DNA of 64,000 bases, taken from contig JACKPV010000041.1 in assembly GCA_024233305.1 (NCBI GenBank), forward strand, positions 17,796 through 81,795. Direction: 5' to 3'. This document shows positions 35,348 through 42,695 of this stretch, piece by piece. The position numbers and the translations under genes are program-made. Position 1 is the stretch's first letter; every line of letters starts with the position of its first letter. The notes below the pieces were generated by a model. That model was not told where the DNA came from. It made no database searches and saw nothing but the letters and a program-made list of their open reading frames with translations. This stretch comes from Verrucomicrobiales bacterium. GTDB taxonomy: Bacteria > Verrucomicrobiota > Verrucomicrobiia > Limisphaerales > J093.

Positions 35348-36570
35348 GGCCGGTTCTCCTGGGCGAGTTGCGGCTCGGGAGCGGCGGCGGCCGGCGCGGG
35401 TTCATCGTCGATCACCCGCACCTGCATGCCCTGGGTGATCACTTCGAGCGGCGACCCGCAGACGCGGTCGCCGGTTTGCATTCCGCCGCGGAACACGACG
35501 TAGTCCGGCTCGAGCCGCAGCACTTCGATGTGGCGAAAGCGCATCCGGGTTTCCGCGTCGACCACCAGCAGGGTGTCCGGCATGCGGAACGCCGCGCGGG
35601 GGGCGACGTAGACGTTCTCGGCCCGGACGCCCTGGATTTCCGCATCCACGAACAGGCCCACGGCGAGCGGCGGCTGCTTCCAGTCGACGCTGCGCGCGTA
35701 GGGATCATCCACGCGGGCGACGGCGGTGATCATGCGGGTGCGGGTGTCGATCTCGCCCTCGGTGCGGACGATGCGTCCGGGCCATTCGTGCACCTGCTGT
35801 CCGATGCTGGCGGAAAGGCGAACCGCGGCGCCGGGACCGGCATCATTGGCGGGCAGGCCGTCGTAACGGACGGGCAGATCGAGGTAACCGACCTCGTCGA
35901 GGGCGAGCGGCAGGCGGACCTCGGCGTAATCGACGGCGTAGATGCGGGCGAGGAGTTCGCCACGATTGACGTACTGGCCGATGTCGGCCTGTTTGCGGCG
36001 GATGCACCCGGCGAAGGGCGCCTTGACCTGGCAGCGTTCGAGGTCGCGTTCGGCGATCTGCCGGCTGGCCCGCGCGGACTCGACGATGGCGGCGGCCTCG
36101 GCGAGCTGCGGTTCACGGAGCAGCAGCGGGCTGGGTTCGCCCTGGCCGAGGCGTTTCCATTCGTCGCGGGCGATGTCGGCCTCGGCCTGTTCGCGCTGCA
36201 ACCGGGTTTGCGCCTCGGCCAGGGCGGCGCGGGCGCGGGTGACCGCGAGTTCGTAGTCGCGGGCGTCGATGGCCAGCAGGACTTCGCCGGCGGCAAAGAA
36301 GCCGCCCTGGGTGAAGGCGGGCGCGATGGTGACAATGCGGCCGGGCACTTCGGCGATGAGGTTGATCTCGGTGCGCGGCGACACAGTGCCCTGGGTGCGC
36401 ACACGAAACTGGTGGTTGGTCGGCGTGATCTCGAGGGCGCGGACGAGCGGCAGGACGATCTCCCGCGGCGCGGGTTTGACCTCGGGCTTGAGTTTGATCA
36501 TGGCCACCAGCGCCACGGCTCCCACGCCGATGATGGCGACCGGCAAGAGTCTTCGGACAACGGTTTTCAT
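35344..36570 (-). CDS. RND periplasmic adaptor (membrane fusion protein)
   Basis: 408 aa. An N-terminal membrane anchor (VVRRLLPVAIIGVGAVALVAMI) is followed by the barrel/lipoyl halves (GTVSPRTEINLIAEVPGRIVTIAP; CQVKAPFAGCIRRKQADIGQYV) separated by an alpha-helical hairpin (about 110-180), then the beta-barrel and membrane-proximal domain. It links the permease to the outer-membrane channel. It begins 1 base after the channel gene stop and overlaps the permease start. Confidence 0.93.
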   Translation of the reverse strand: MKTVVRRLLPVAIIGVGAVALVAMIKLKPEVKPAPREIVLPLVRALEITPTNHQFRVRTQGTVSPRTEINLIAEVPGRIVTIAPAFTQGGFFAAGEVLLAIDARDYELAVTRARAALAEAQTRLQREQAEADIARDEWKRLGQGEPSPLLLREPQLAEAAAIVESARASRQIAERDLERCQVKAPFAGCIRRKQADIGQYVNRGELLARIYAVDYAEVRLPLALDEVGYLDLPVRYDGLPANDAGPGAAVRLSASIGQQVHEWPGRIVRTEGEIDTRTRMITAVARVDDPYARSVDWKQPPLAVGLFVDAEIQGVRAENVYVAPRAAFRMPDTLLVVDAETRMRFRHIEVLRLEPDYVVFRGGMQTGDRVCGSPLEVITQGMQVRVIDDEPAPAAAAPEPQLAQENRP

Positions 36571-36571
36571 C

Positions 36572-38008
36572 TCATTCTTCGGGGTCGGCCAGGCGGGCGA
36601 GCTGCGGCGTTTCCGCGGGGAAACCGCCGCCCAGGGCCAGGTGCAGATCGATGCGGTTTTCGAGGCGCTGCCGCCGGATGGTGATCAGTTCGGCCTCCGT
36701 GTTGTAGGCGTTCCGCTGGGTTTCGGTGAGGGTGATGAACTCGATGAGGCCCGCGAAGTAGCGTTCCTCGGCGAGCCGCTGCGCCTCGGCGGACTGGGCC
36801 GTGGCATCGGCCAGATCGGCTTCGCGGCGGCGCAACTGGGCTTCCGAATCGAGCGCGACCTCGACTTCGCCGAACGCGCGCAGGACGGTCGAGTGATAGC
36901 CCTCGAGGGCTTCCCGGGCGCGGGCCTCGTTGAGTTTCACATTCGCCCGCAAGCGTCCACCCTGGAACAGCGGCTGGGCAAAATTGCCGGCCAGACTCCA
37001 CACGCTGAAGTTGTTGTCGAGCAGGTCCTCAAGTTCGCTGCTGGTGCGTCCCGCGCCGGCGGTGAGGCTGATGCGCGGCAGCAGGGCGCGTTTCGCCTCC
37101 TTGACCCGGGCGATGTTCGCGGCCAGCCGGCGCTCGGCCGCAGCCAGGTCGGGACGCCGTTCGAGCAGTTCGCTGGGCAGGCCCGCGGGCACCGCATCCG
37201 GGATTGCCGGCAGCGCGGCGTCACCGGTGATGGCGCCTTGCGGATAGCGGCCCAACAGGACTTCGAGCTGCCGGCGCGCGGTCTGGAGTTCGCGTTCGCG
37301 CAAGGCCACCAACGCCCGCGCCACCGAGGCGTTGTTCAGCGCCAGGCGATAGTCGAGCGCACCGCGCAAACCCCGCCGGTAACGCTCCCCCACCTGCGCC
37401 GCCGTAATCGTAAAGCTCTCCGCCGTCGCCCGCGCCAGGCGCAGCTGTTGTTCCGCCGCCACCAGGCCGACCCAGCCCCGGCACGTTTGCGCTGCCAGGG
37501 ACTGAACGGCGCCCCGGAAATCCGCCTCCGAGGCCTGCACATCCGCCAGCGCCGCGCTCTGGGAGGCCCGGATGCGGCCCCAAACATCGAGTTCCCAGCT
37601 CAGGTTGAAGCTGCCGGCGAAGCTCGTGAAGCGCGTCTGCAACGGCTGGTTCTCCCGCCCGGGAATCGGCAGACCCACGAACACCTGCTGCTGGCGCGCG
37701 GCATCGAAGCCGAACCCAACCTGCGGGTAGGCATCCGCGCCGAAGATCCGCGCCTGGGCCGCGGCCGCATCGATGCGGGCCAGGGCCTGGCGCAGGTCGT
37801 GATTGCCCTGTAACGCCTCATCCACCGCGGCGACCAGACCGGTGCTGCCGAGCTGCGACCACCAGGCTTCGACCGGCGGCGCATTGGTGTCGGCGTCCGC
37901 TGACCAGACCGCCGGTTGCGGCAGATCGTCCACCGCCGTTCTTTCGGGCGCGGTGGCGCAGGCGGTGAGCAACAGCAGCGGGAGAATCCAGGGGAGGGTC
38001 GGTTTCAT
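36572..38008 (-). CDS. Outer-membrane efflux lipoprotein (NodT/TolC family)
   Basis: 478 aa from the ATG at 38008, which overlaps the repressor stop (ATGA). A lipoprotein signal ends LLLLTAC, giving a lipid-attached cysteine. Two repeated helical halves are visible (ALARIDAAAAQARIFGADAYPQVGFGFDA; AERRLAANIARVKEAKRALLPRISLTAGAG), with the family motif PSELLERRPDLAAAERRLAA. Together with adaptor and permease it forms a tripartite pump. The open frame continues upstream but only as a shadow of the repressor. Confidence 0.93.
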   Translation of the reverse strand: MKPTLPWILPLLLLTACATAPERTAVDDLPQPAVWSADADTNAPPVEAWWSQLGSTGLVAAVDEALQGNHDLRQALARIDAAAAQARIFGADAYPQVGFGFDAARQQQVFVGLPIPGRENQPLQTRFTSFAGSFNLSWELDVWGRIRASQSAALADVQASEADFRGAVQSLAAQTCRGWVGLVAAEQQLRLARATAESFTITAAQVGERYRRGLRGALDYRLALNNASVARALVALRERELQTARRQLEVLLGRYPQGAITGDAALPAIPDAVPAGLPSELLERRPDLAAAERRLAANIARVKEAKRALLPRISLTAGAGRTSSELEDLLDNNFSVWSLAGNFAQPLFQGGRLRANVKLNEARAREALEGYHSTVLRAFGEVEVALDSEAQLRRREADLADATAQSAEAQRLAEERYFAGLIEFITLTETQRNAYNTEAELITIRRQRLENRIDLHLALGGGFPAETPQLARLADPEE

Positions 38009-38670
38009 CGTCGCGTTTCCTTCAGCGTCGCGGCGGGCGCCCGCAGACCCGCGGCCGCATAGCGGACCAGATGTTCCAGCGCCGCGTCCACGTCCGCGGG
38101 ATCGCACATGCCGTGCGAGACCTTCTTGAAGCCCGGCGGGTCCAGCAGGAGGTGGGCGGCGGCGCCCACGGTGAAGAAGATCCGCCACATCAACTCCGGT
38201 TCGGGGACCTCGGGAATCGCCCGGTGGAACGCCGCGGCGAAGCGTTTCACCACCCCGCCGAACTGACGCTTCATCATGTGTTCGAGGGCGTCCGAGGGTT
38301 CGGCCACCAGCCGTCCGTAAAGCCGCGTCATCTTCGCCCGGCGCGGCGCCTCGGCCCGGGCGTGCCGGATCATGGGGGCGAGAAAGGCCTCGAGCAGGGC
38401 TTCGAGCGGAAGCGGACCCGCGGGATGCGCGGACTCGATGGCATGGAGCAGCTCGAGACGTTCCGCGTTCACGGGCCCGACACAGCGGGTGAACACCGCC
38501 TCGACCAACGCCTCCTTCGAACCGAAGTGATAGTGGACGGCCGCCAGATTGACGTCCGCCGCGGCCACGATCTGCCGGATGGACGCCTTCTCGAAACCGA
38601 CCTCGGCGAAGATGGCCTCGGCGGCGTCCAGAATGGCCTCCTTGGTGTCGGTGACCGTGGTCGCGCTCAT
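38005..38670 (-). CDS. TetR/AcrR-family repressor of the RND operon
   Basis: 221 aa from the ATG at 38670 (a GTG-type extension to 38730 would run into the promoter). The DNA-binding domain is canonical: KEAILDAAEAIFAEVGFEKASIRQIVAAADVNLAAVHYHFGSKEALVEAVF. The C-terminal ligand domain resembles the CecR/YbiH subgroup (RFAAAFHRAIPEVPEPELMWRIFF...). It is the first gene of the operon, so it probably represses itself and the pump and is released by a pump substrate. Confidence 0.93.
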   Translation of the reverse strand: MSATTVTDTKEAILDAAEAIFAEVGFEKASIRQIVAAADVNLAAVHYHFGSKEALVEAVFTRCVGPVNAERLELLHAIESAHPAGPLPLEALLEAFLAPMIRHARAEAPRRAKMTRLYGRLVAEPSDALEHMMKRQFGGVVKRFAAAFHRAIPEVPEPELMWRIFFTVGAAAHLLLDPPGFKKVSHGMCDPADVDAALEHLVRYAAAGLRAPAATLKETRR

Positions 38671-38682
38671 GAGTAATACGCT

Positions 38683-38730
38683 CGTTTGAAACGAACGTTT
38701 GAACTCTATGCAGACTGCCCGATCTGTCAA
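38683..38730 (-). promoter_or_regulatory. Sigma70-type promoter and TetR operator of the efflux operon
   Basis: On the minus strand, TTGACA (38725-38730), a 16-bp spacer and TAGAGT (38703-38708) form a promoter pointing at the repressor gene. Overlapping the -10 and start region is AAACGAACGTTT, part of two direct CGTTTGAA copies in 38683-38703. AAACG-AA-CGTTT is a short palindrome fitting TetR-family operators. The layout explains autoregulation directly. Confidence 0.65.
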
Positions 38731-38803
38731 ATCCGAGGTCGGGTTTTCTTTCTCCGCGAGGCCGGAGCCCGGCGAGCGTCGGGGAAACCGGCTCCATCGC
38801 GTC

Positions 38804-38949
38804 GCCGTCGACGTGCAGTCGGCGCATGATCCAGCTGGGATGGGGCTGCCTGCCGCCGGGCGCGATGATTCACCAAAACGTGACTGGCAGTCGGAAACGG
38901 CGAGACCGCGTAAGCCCTTGGATTTCAGCGCCGACTACACGTCGGCGGC
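38804..38949. repeat. 146-bp MITE-like repeat, copy 2
   Basis: Same length and same hairpin ends as the copy at 31779-31924: the left end carries GTCGACGTGCAGTCGGCG, the right end CGCCGACTACACGTCGGCGG. The interior is diverged but alignable (GCATGAT, CGATGATTCACCAAAA, GGCGAGACCGCGTAAGCC). It is followed at 38961-38977 by GAATTGATACGGCTCAG, whose TCA (38974-38976) is the stop codon of the cation transporter gene on the minus strand. Confidence 0.8.
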
Positions 38950-38973
38950 TACCGCGTGTTGAATTGATACGGC

Positions 38974-39942
38974 TCAGGGCGTGCTTTCCGTCGGGTCGAC
39001 AGCGGGATCGGCGGGTCTGGATCCGTCGGGGGAGACGGGGGGTTCCGGGCGATGATGCGGCTCGATGTGGACGAGCACATCGGCGACCTCGGGGAGGTTC
39101 TCCCGGATGCGATCCTTCACCGCGTGGGCGATTTCGTGGGCGCGGGCGACAGTGAGGCCGGGATCGACTTCGAGGTGAAGATCGACGAACAGCTGCACGC
39201 CCATCTTTCGCGCGAGGCACTTTTCGACAGCGCAGACCGCCCGGTGGTCGGCCGCGAGTTCGCGGATGCGCTCATGCAATTCCTCGGTGGGCGCCGCGTC
39301 CATCAGTTCGCGCAGGGCGGGCCGGAGCAGGCGAGTGCCGTTCCAGGCGATGATGCCGGCGGCCAGGATGGCGGCGACATCGTCCGCCCCGGCCCAGCGG
39401 GGTCCGCCGATCAAGGCCACGGCGATTCCGATGGCCGCCGCCAGCGAGGTGATGGCATCGCTGCGATGATGCCAGGCGTCGCTGCGGACGGCGCTGCTTT
39501 CCATCGCGGTGCCCTCCTTCCAGGCGAACCGGAACAGCGCCTCCTTGGTGAGGATCACGCCGAAGAGCACCCAGAGTGTGAACGGTTCGGGCGAATGGTG
39601 CCGGGCGAACAGGGCGCCGGCCGATTTGACCGCGATCCCGACGGCGGCGAACAGGAGCAGCATCGCCACTGCCGCGGCGGCCAGAGGTTCCGCCTTGCCG
39701 TGACCGTAGGGATGGTCGGCATCGGGTGGGGCCGAGGCCACGGACAACCCGCGCCAGACAATGAGTGAACTGAAGAGGTCGGCGATGGACTCGACGGCGT
39801 CGCCGATCAGGGCATTCGAATGGCCCAGGATGCCGGCGGCCAGCTTCGCGCTGGCCAGCGTCAGGTTCACGGCCATTGCGATGACCGTTACCCGGAGGCC
39901 GCGTTTCAGGCGGGCGCGGCGGACTGGCGGGACGGAGTTCAC
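38974..39942 (-). CDS. Cation diffusion facilitator (CDF) metal transporter
   Basis: 322 aa from a GTG at 39942; no better start is seen. Six membrane segments and the metal-site motifs are visible: TM2 (ALIGDAVESIADLFSSL), the loop DHPYGHGKAEPL, and TM5 (SDAWHHRSDAITSL). The C-terminal cytosolic domain (HERIRELAADHRAVCAVEK...VQLFVDLHLEVDPGLTVARAHEIAHAVKDRI) follows. It exports divalent metals such as Zn, Fe or Mn against protons. A C-terminal Pro-rich extension carries His-rich IEPHHRPEPP. Its stop codon lies in the GAATTGATACGGCTCAG repeat motif. Confidence 0.93.
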   Translation of the reverse strand: MNSVPPVRRARLKRGLRVTVIAMAVNLTLASAKLAAGILGHSNALIGDAVESIADLFSSLIVWRGLSVASAPPDADHPYGHGKAEPLAAAAVAMLLLFAAVGIAVKSAGALFARHHSPEPFTLWVLFGVILTKEALFRFAWKEGTAMESSAVRSDAWHHRSDAITSLAAAIGIAVALIGGPRWAGADDVAAILAAGIIAWNGTRLLRPALRELMDAAPTEELHERIRELAADHRAVCAVEKCLARKMGVQLFVDLHLEVDPGLTVARAHEIAHAVKDRIRENLPEVADVLVHIEPHHRPEPPVSPDGSRPADPAVDPTESTP

Positions 39943-40291
39943 GGGCTGATGCCAGCGCGGTCACCGTCGATTGAGGATCGGCGTCCGCCCGGTCGATGAC
40001 TCTTGCGCATGGTCCGTTTCTCCTCCGGCGGACCCCTGGGCGCCGGGCGGTGTGCAGTGCCCGCGGCCGGCGCGGGTCACGGGTTTCGTCCGAAGTGTCT
40101 CAGCCGTAACCATGCAATTGGATTCACCACGGATGGGCACTGATATTGAGGGAAGCCAGAATCGCTCGCCCTGGTTTCGGACTCACCATCCAGTGAGTCT
40201 TCTCGCCCTCTCCGCGAAAGCGGCAGCGCCGCGCCCCGTCCGTGGCATCCGGGCCCATCCGCGGTCCATCGACGGAATCGATACGGCTCAG
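39943..40291. repeat. Intergenic region with an inverted CCACGGATGGGC-type repeat
   Basis: No gene is seen between the cation transporter and glnS. The segment from about 40120 contains CCACGGATGGGCACTGAT and, 120 bases later, its approximate inverse (GGGCCCATCCGCGGTCCAT), ending in GAATCGATACGGCTCAG (40275-40291). That 17-mer supplies the glnS stop (TCA at 40288-40290). Repeats of this CCACGGAT kind are common between genes in related bacteria. 39943-40110 shows only a GC-rich stretch. Confidence 0.55.
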
Positions 40292-42168
40292 CCCTTTTTC
40301 GCGAGTTTGGCCCAGCTGTCGCGCAAGGTGATCGTCCGGTTGAACACCGGTCGGTCGGGGCGCGACTCGCGATCCGGGCAGAAATAGCCGGTCCGTTCCA
40401 ACTGGAAGCACTCGCCCGGTTGCGCCGCGGCCAGGGAAGGTTCGAGTTGCGCGGTGACGACTTCGAGCGATTCCGGGTTGAGATGCGCCAGGAAATCGCC
40501 CTCGCCCCCATCGGGTTCCGGGACGGTGAACAGGCGGTCATAAAGCCGCACCTCGGCCGGGAACGACCGGGCGGCGCTGACCCAGTGGATCGTGCCCTTG
40601 ACCTTTCGATCCGCCGTGGCCCCGCCGCGTTTGCTGTCGAGATCCGCCGTGCAGCGCAACTCGACCACCCGCCCATCGGCGTCTTTCACGACCTCGTCGC
40701 AACGAATGATGTAGGCATACTTCAACCGCACCTCGCCGCCGGGGCGCAATCGGAAGTACTTCGGCGGCGGCGTCTCCATGAAATCGTCCTGATCGATGAA
40801 CAGCTCCCGGCCAAACGGGATCCGGCGCGTGCCGGCGGCGGGATCCTCGGGATTGTTCACGGCCTCAAGGTCCTCGCTGTGATCGTCGGGCAGGTTCGTG
40901 ATGACGACCTTCAACGGCCGCAGCACGCCCATCCGCCGCAACGCCCGCCGGTTCAAATCCTCGCGCACCGCGTGCTCGAACAGGGCGACATCCGTGAGCC
41001 CGTCGTACTTCGTCACGCCGATGCGGGCGCAAAACTCGCGAATGGCGGCCGCCGGAATCCCGCGTCGGCGCATTCCCGAAAGCGTCGGCATGCGGGGGTC
41101 GTCCCAACCGGCCACCTTCTGCTCGCGCACGAGTTGGAGCAGCTTGCGCTTGCTCATGATCGTGTAGCTGAGGTTCAGCCGGGCAAACTCGTACTGGCGC
41201 GGTTGCGCCCGGGGCAGGTCGAGGTTGTCGAGCACCCAGTCGTAGAGCGGCCGATGCACCTCGAACTCGAGCGTGCAGATGCTGTGGGTGATCCCCTCGA
41301 CGTAGTCGCTCAAGCAATGGGCGAAGTCGTACATCGGATAGATGCACCAATCCGCCCCGGTCTGGTGATGGGTCGCGTGCCGGATGCGATAAAGCACCGG
41401 GTCGCGCAGCCAGACGTTGGGCGACGCCATGTCGATCTTCGCCCGCAAGGTCCGGGTACCGTTCGGAAATTCCCCCGCCTTCATCCGCGCGAACAGGTCC
41501 AGGTTCTCCGCCACGGAGCGATGGCGAAACGGACTTTCAACCCCGGCCCGGTCCGGCGCGCCGCGATACTTGTCAGTGTCCTCGGGCGAAAGGTCGCACA
41601 CGTAAGCCTGCCCCCGCCGGATCAGTTCGACGGCGTATTCGTAGAGCGGCTGGAAATAGTCCGAGGCGTAGAACGGCTCGACTTCCGCGCTCTCCCCATA
41701 CGGACCCCCCGCCATCGCGTCGCCCGCCTCGGCTGTCGGGCTTCGGCCTTCGGCCCGCGGATTGGGCACCGGTTCCTGGTGGAAATCCGTACGCCCGTCG
41801 GTCTCGACGGTCGCCGGCCCGACGCCCCGGGCCTTCAGGGCCAGACAATGGTCGGCCCAGCCGGCGATCAACCAATGGACGTCGCGCTGGATGGACTCGA
41901 CGTATTCGACCTCTTCCTTGGTCGGGTTGGTGTCGTCCATGCGCAGGTTGCAGCGGCCGCGGAACTGCCGGGCGATGCCGAAGTTCAGGCAGATCGACTT
42001 GGCGTGGCCGATGTGGAGGTAGCCGTTCGGTTCCGGGGGGAACCGGGTCACGATGGTCTGATGGCGCCCGGCGGCCACATCCGCGGCCACGATGTCCCGG
42101 ATGAAATCCGAAGGGCCTTCCCCGGCAGGGTTGCCGGCGCCGGGGGAATCGCTGTTGTTCGTCGTCAT
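40288..42168 (-). CDS. glnS: Glutaminyl-tRNA synthetase
   Basis: 626 aa from the ATG at 42168 (MTTNNSDSPG); longer frames add low-complexity sequence. Class I signatures are present: HIGH as PPEPNGYLHIGHAKS (residues 44-58) and KMSKS-type IMSKRKLLQL. It continues with the GlnRS beta-barrel anticodon domain (GRELFIDQDDFMETPPPKYFRLRPGGEVRLKYAYIIRCDEVVKD). Compared with E. coli GlnRS there is an extra segment of about 50-60 residues (about 106-166: GVGPATVETDGRTDFHQEPV...) just after the HIGH region, rich in Gly/Ala/Pro and probably a surface loop. It charges tRNA-Gln. Confidence 0.95.
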   Translation of the reverse strand: MTTNNSDSPGAGNPAGEGPSDFIRDIVAADVAAGRHQTIVTRFPPEPNGYLHIGHAKSICLNFGIARQFRGRCNLRMDDTNPTKEEVEYVESIQRDVHWLIAGWADHCLALKARGVGPATVETDGRTDFHQEPVPNPRAEGRSPTAEAGDAMAGGPYGESAEVEPFYASDYFQPLYEYAVELIRRGQAYVCDLSPEDTDKYRGAPDRAGVESPFRHRSVAENLDLFARMKAGEFPNGTRTLRAKIDMASPNVWLRDPVLYRIRHATHHQTGADWCIYPMYDFAHCLSDYVEGITHSICTLEFEVHRPLYDWVLDNLDLPRAQPRQYEFARLNLSYTIMSKRKLLQLVREQKVAGWDDPRMPTLSGMRRRGIPAAAIREFCARIGVTKYDGLTDVALFEHAVREDLNRRALRRMGVLRPLKVVITNLPDDHSEDLEAVNNPEDPAAGTRRIPFGRELFIDQDDFMETPPPKYFRLRPGGEVRLKYAYIIRCDEVVKDADGRVVELRCTADLDSKRGGATADRKVKGTIHWVSAARSFPAEVRLYDRLFTVPEPDGGEGDFLAHLNPESLEVVTAQLEPSLAAAQPGECFQLERTGYFCPDRESRPDRPVFNRTITLRDSWAKLAKKG

Positions 42169-42695
42169 ATCGAAACCGGTCGGCAGGCTAAACGCCTCCC
42201 CCTGCCGTCTGCAAGCGTCCCCCGAGACCGCATTCCCCCGAGACCGGCTCCGGTCCGCGTGCGACCACTCGGGAAGGCCGGACTGCCGGATTGCCTCCGT
42301 CGGCAACCCCAACCGCCGGGGCCGCCGCGGGCGCGAGGACTGCTTCCAACCCGCGCGGCCCGGGCGGATACTCGTGCCAGACAGGTTCGCGGAGGATCCC
42401 GTTCGGGTGAGGGCACCGCGCGACCGCTGCATCCGGGGGATGTGCCGCCGCCGGGTGACGAACCTCTTCACCGAGTGGGGTTCCCGTCAAACCCGTCCCG
42501 AGCACCCGACCCTCACCGATTGCCGGACCGCGTCGGCGGAGGACAATCCCCGCCCGGCCCTTCGCTTTATGGAACCCCAACTCATTCTCCCCAAAGCTCT
42601 TGCTAGGTTCTTCCATACAGGCCATGACCGGGATGGTTTCCGGCCTTGACTCCTTGCCGTAGCCAATCATATTCCGCGCGCCCATCGTGGCAATC
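42169..42695. other. Divergent intergenic region, no gene
   Basis: The 527 bases lie between glnS (minus) and the giant gene (plus). Short open frames here have no recognisable content. Near 42210-42240 the block CCCCCGAGACCG occurs twice. The right part contains the promoter described separately. No glnS promoter was convincing. Confidence 0.5.
42646..42673 (+). promoter_or_regulatory. Candidate promoter of the giant secreted protein gene
   Basis: TTGACT (42646-42651), a 16-bp spacer and CATATT (42668-42673) precede the start by about 20 bases, implying a short leader. The -35 is good and the -10 weak (4 of 6). Confidence 0.35.
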
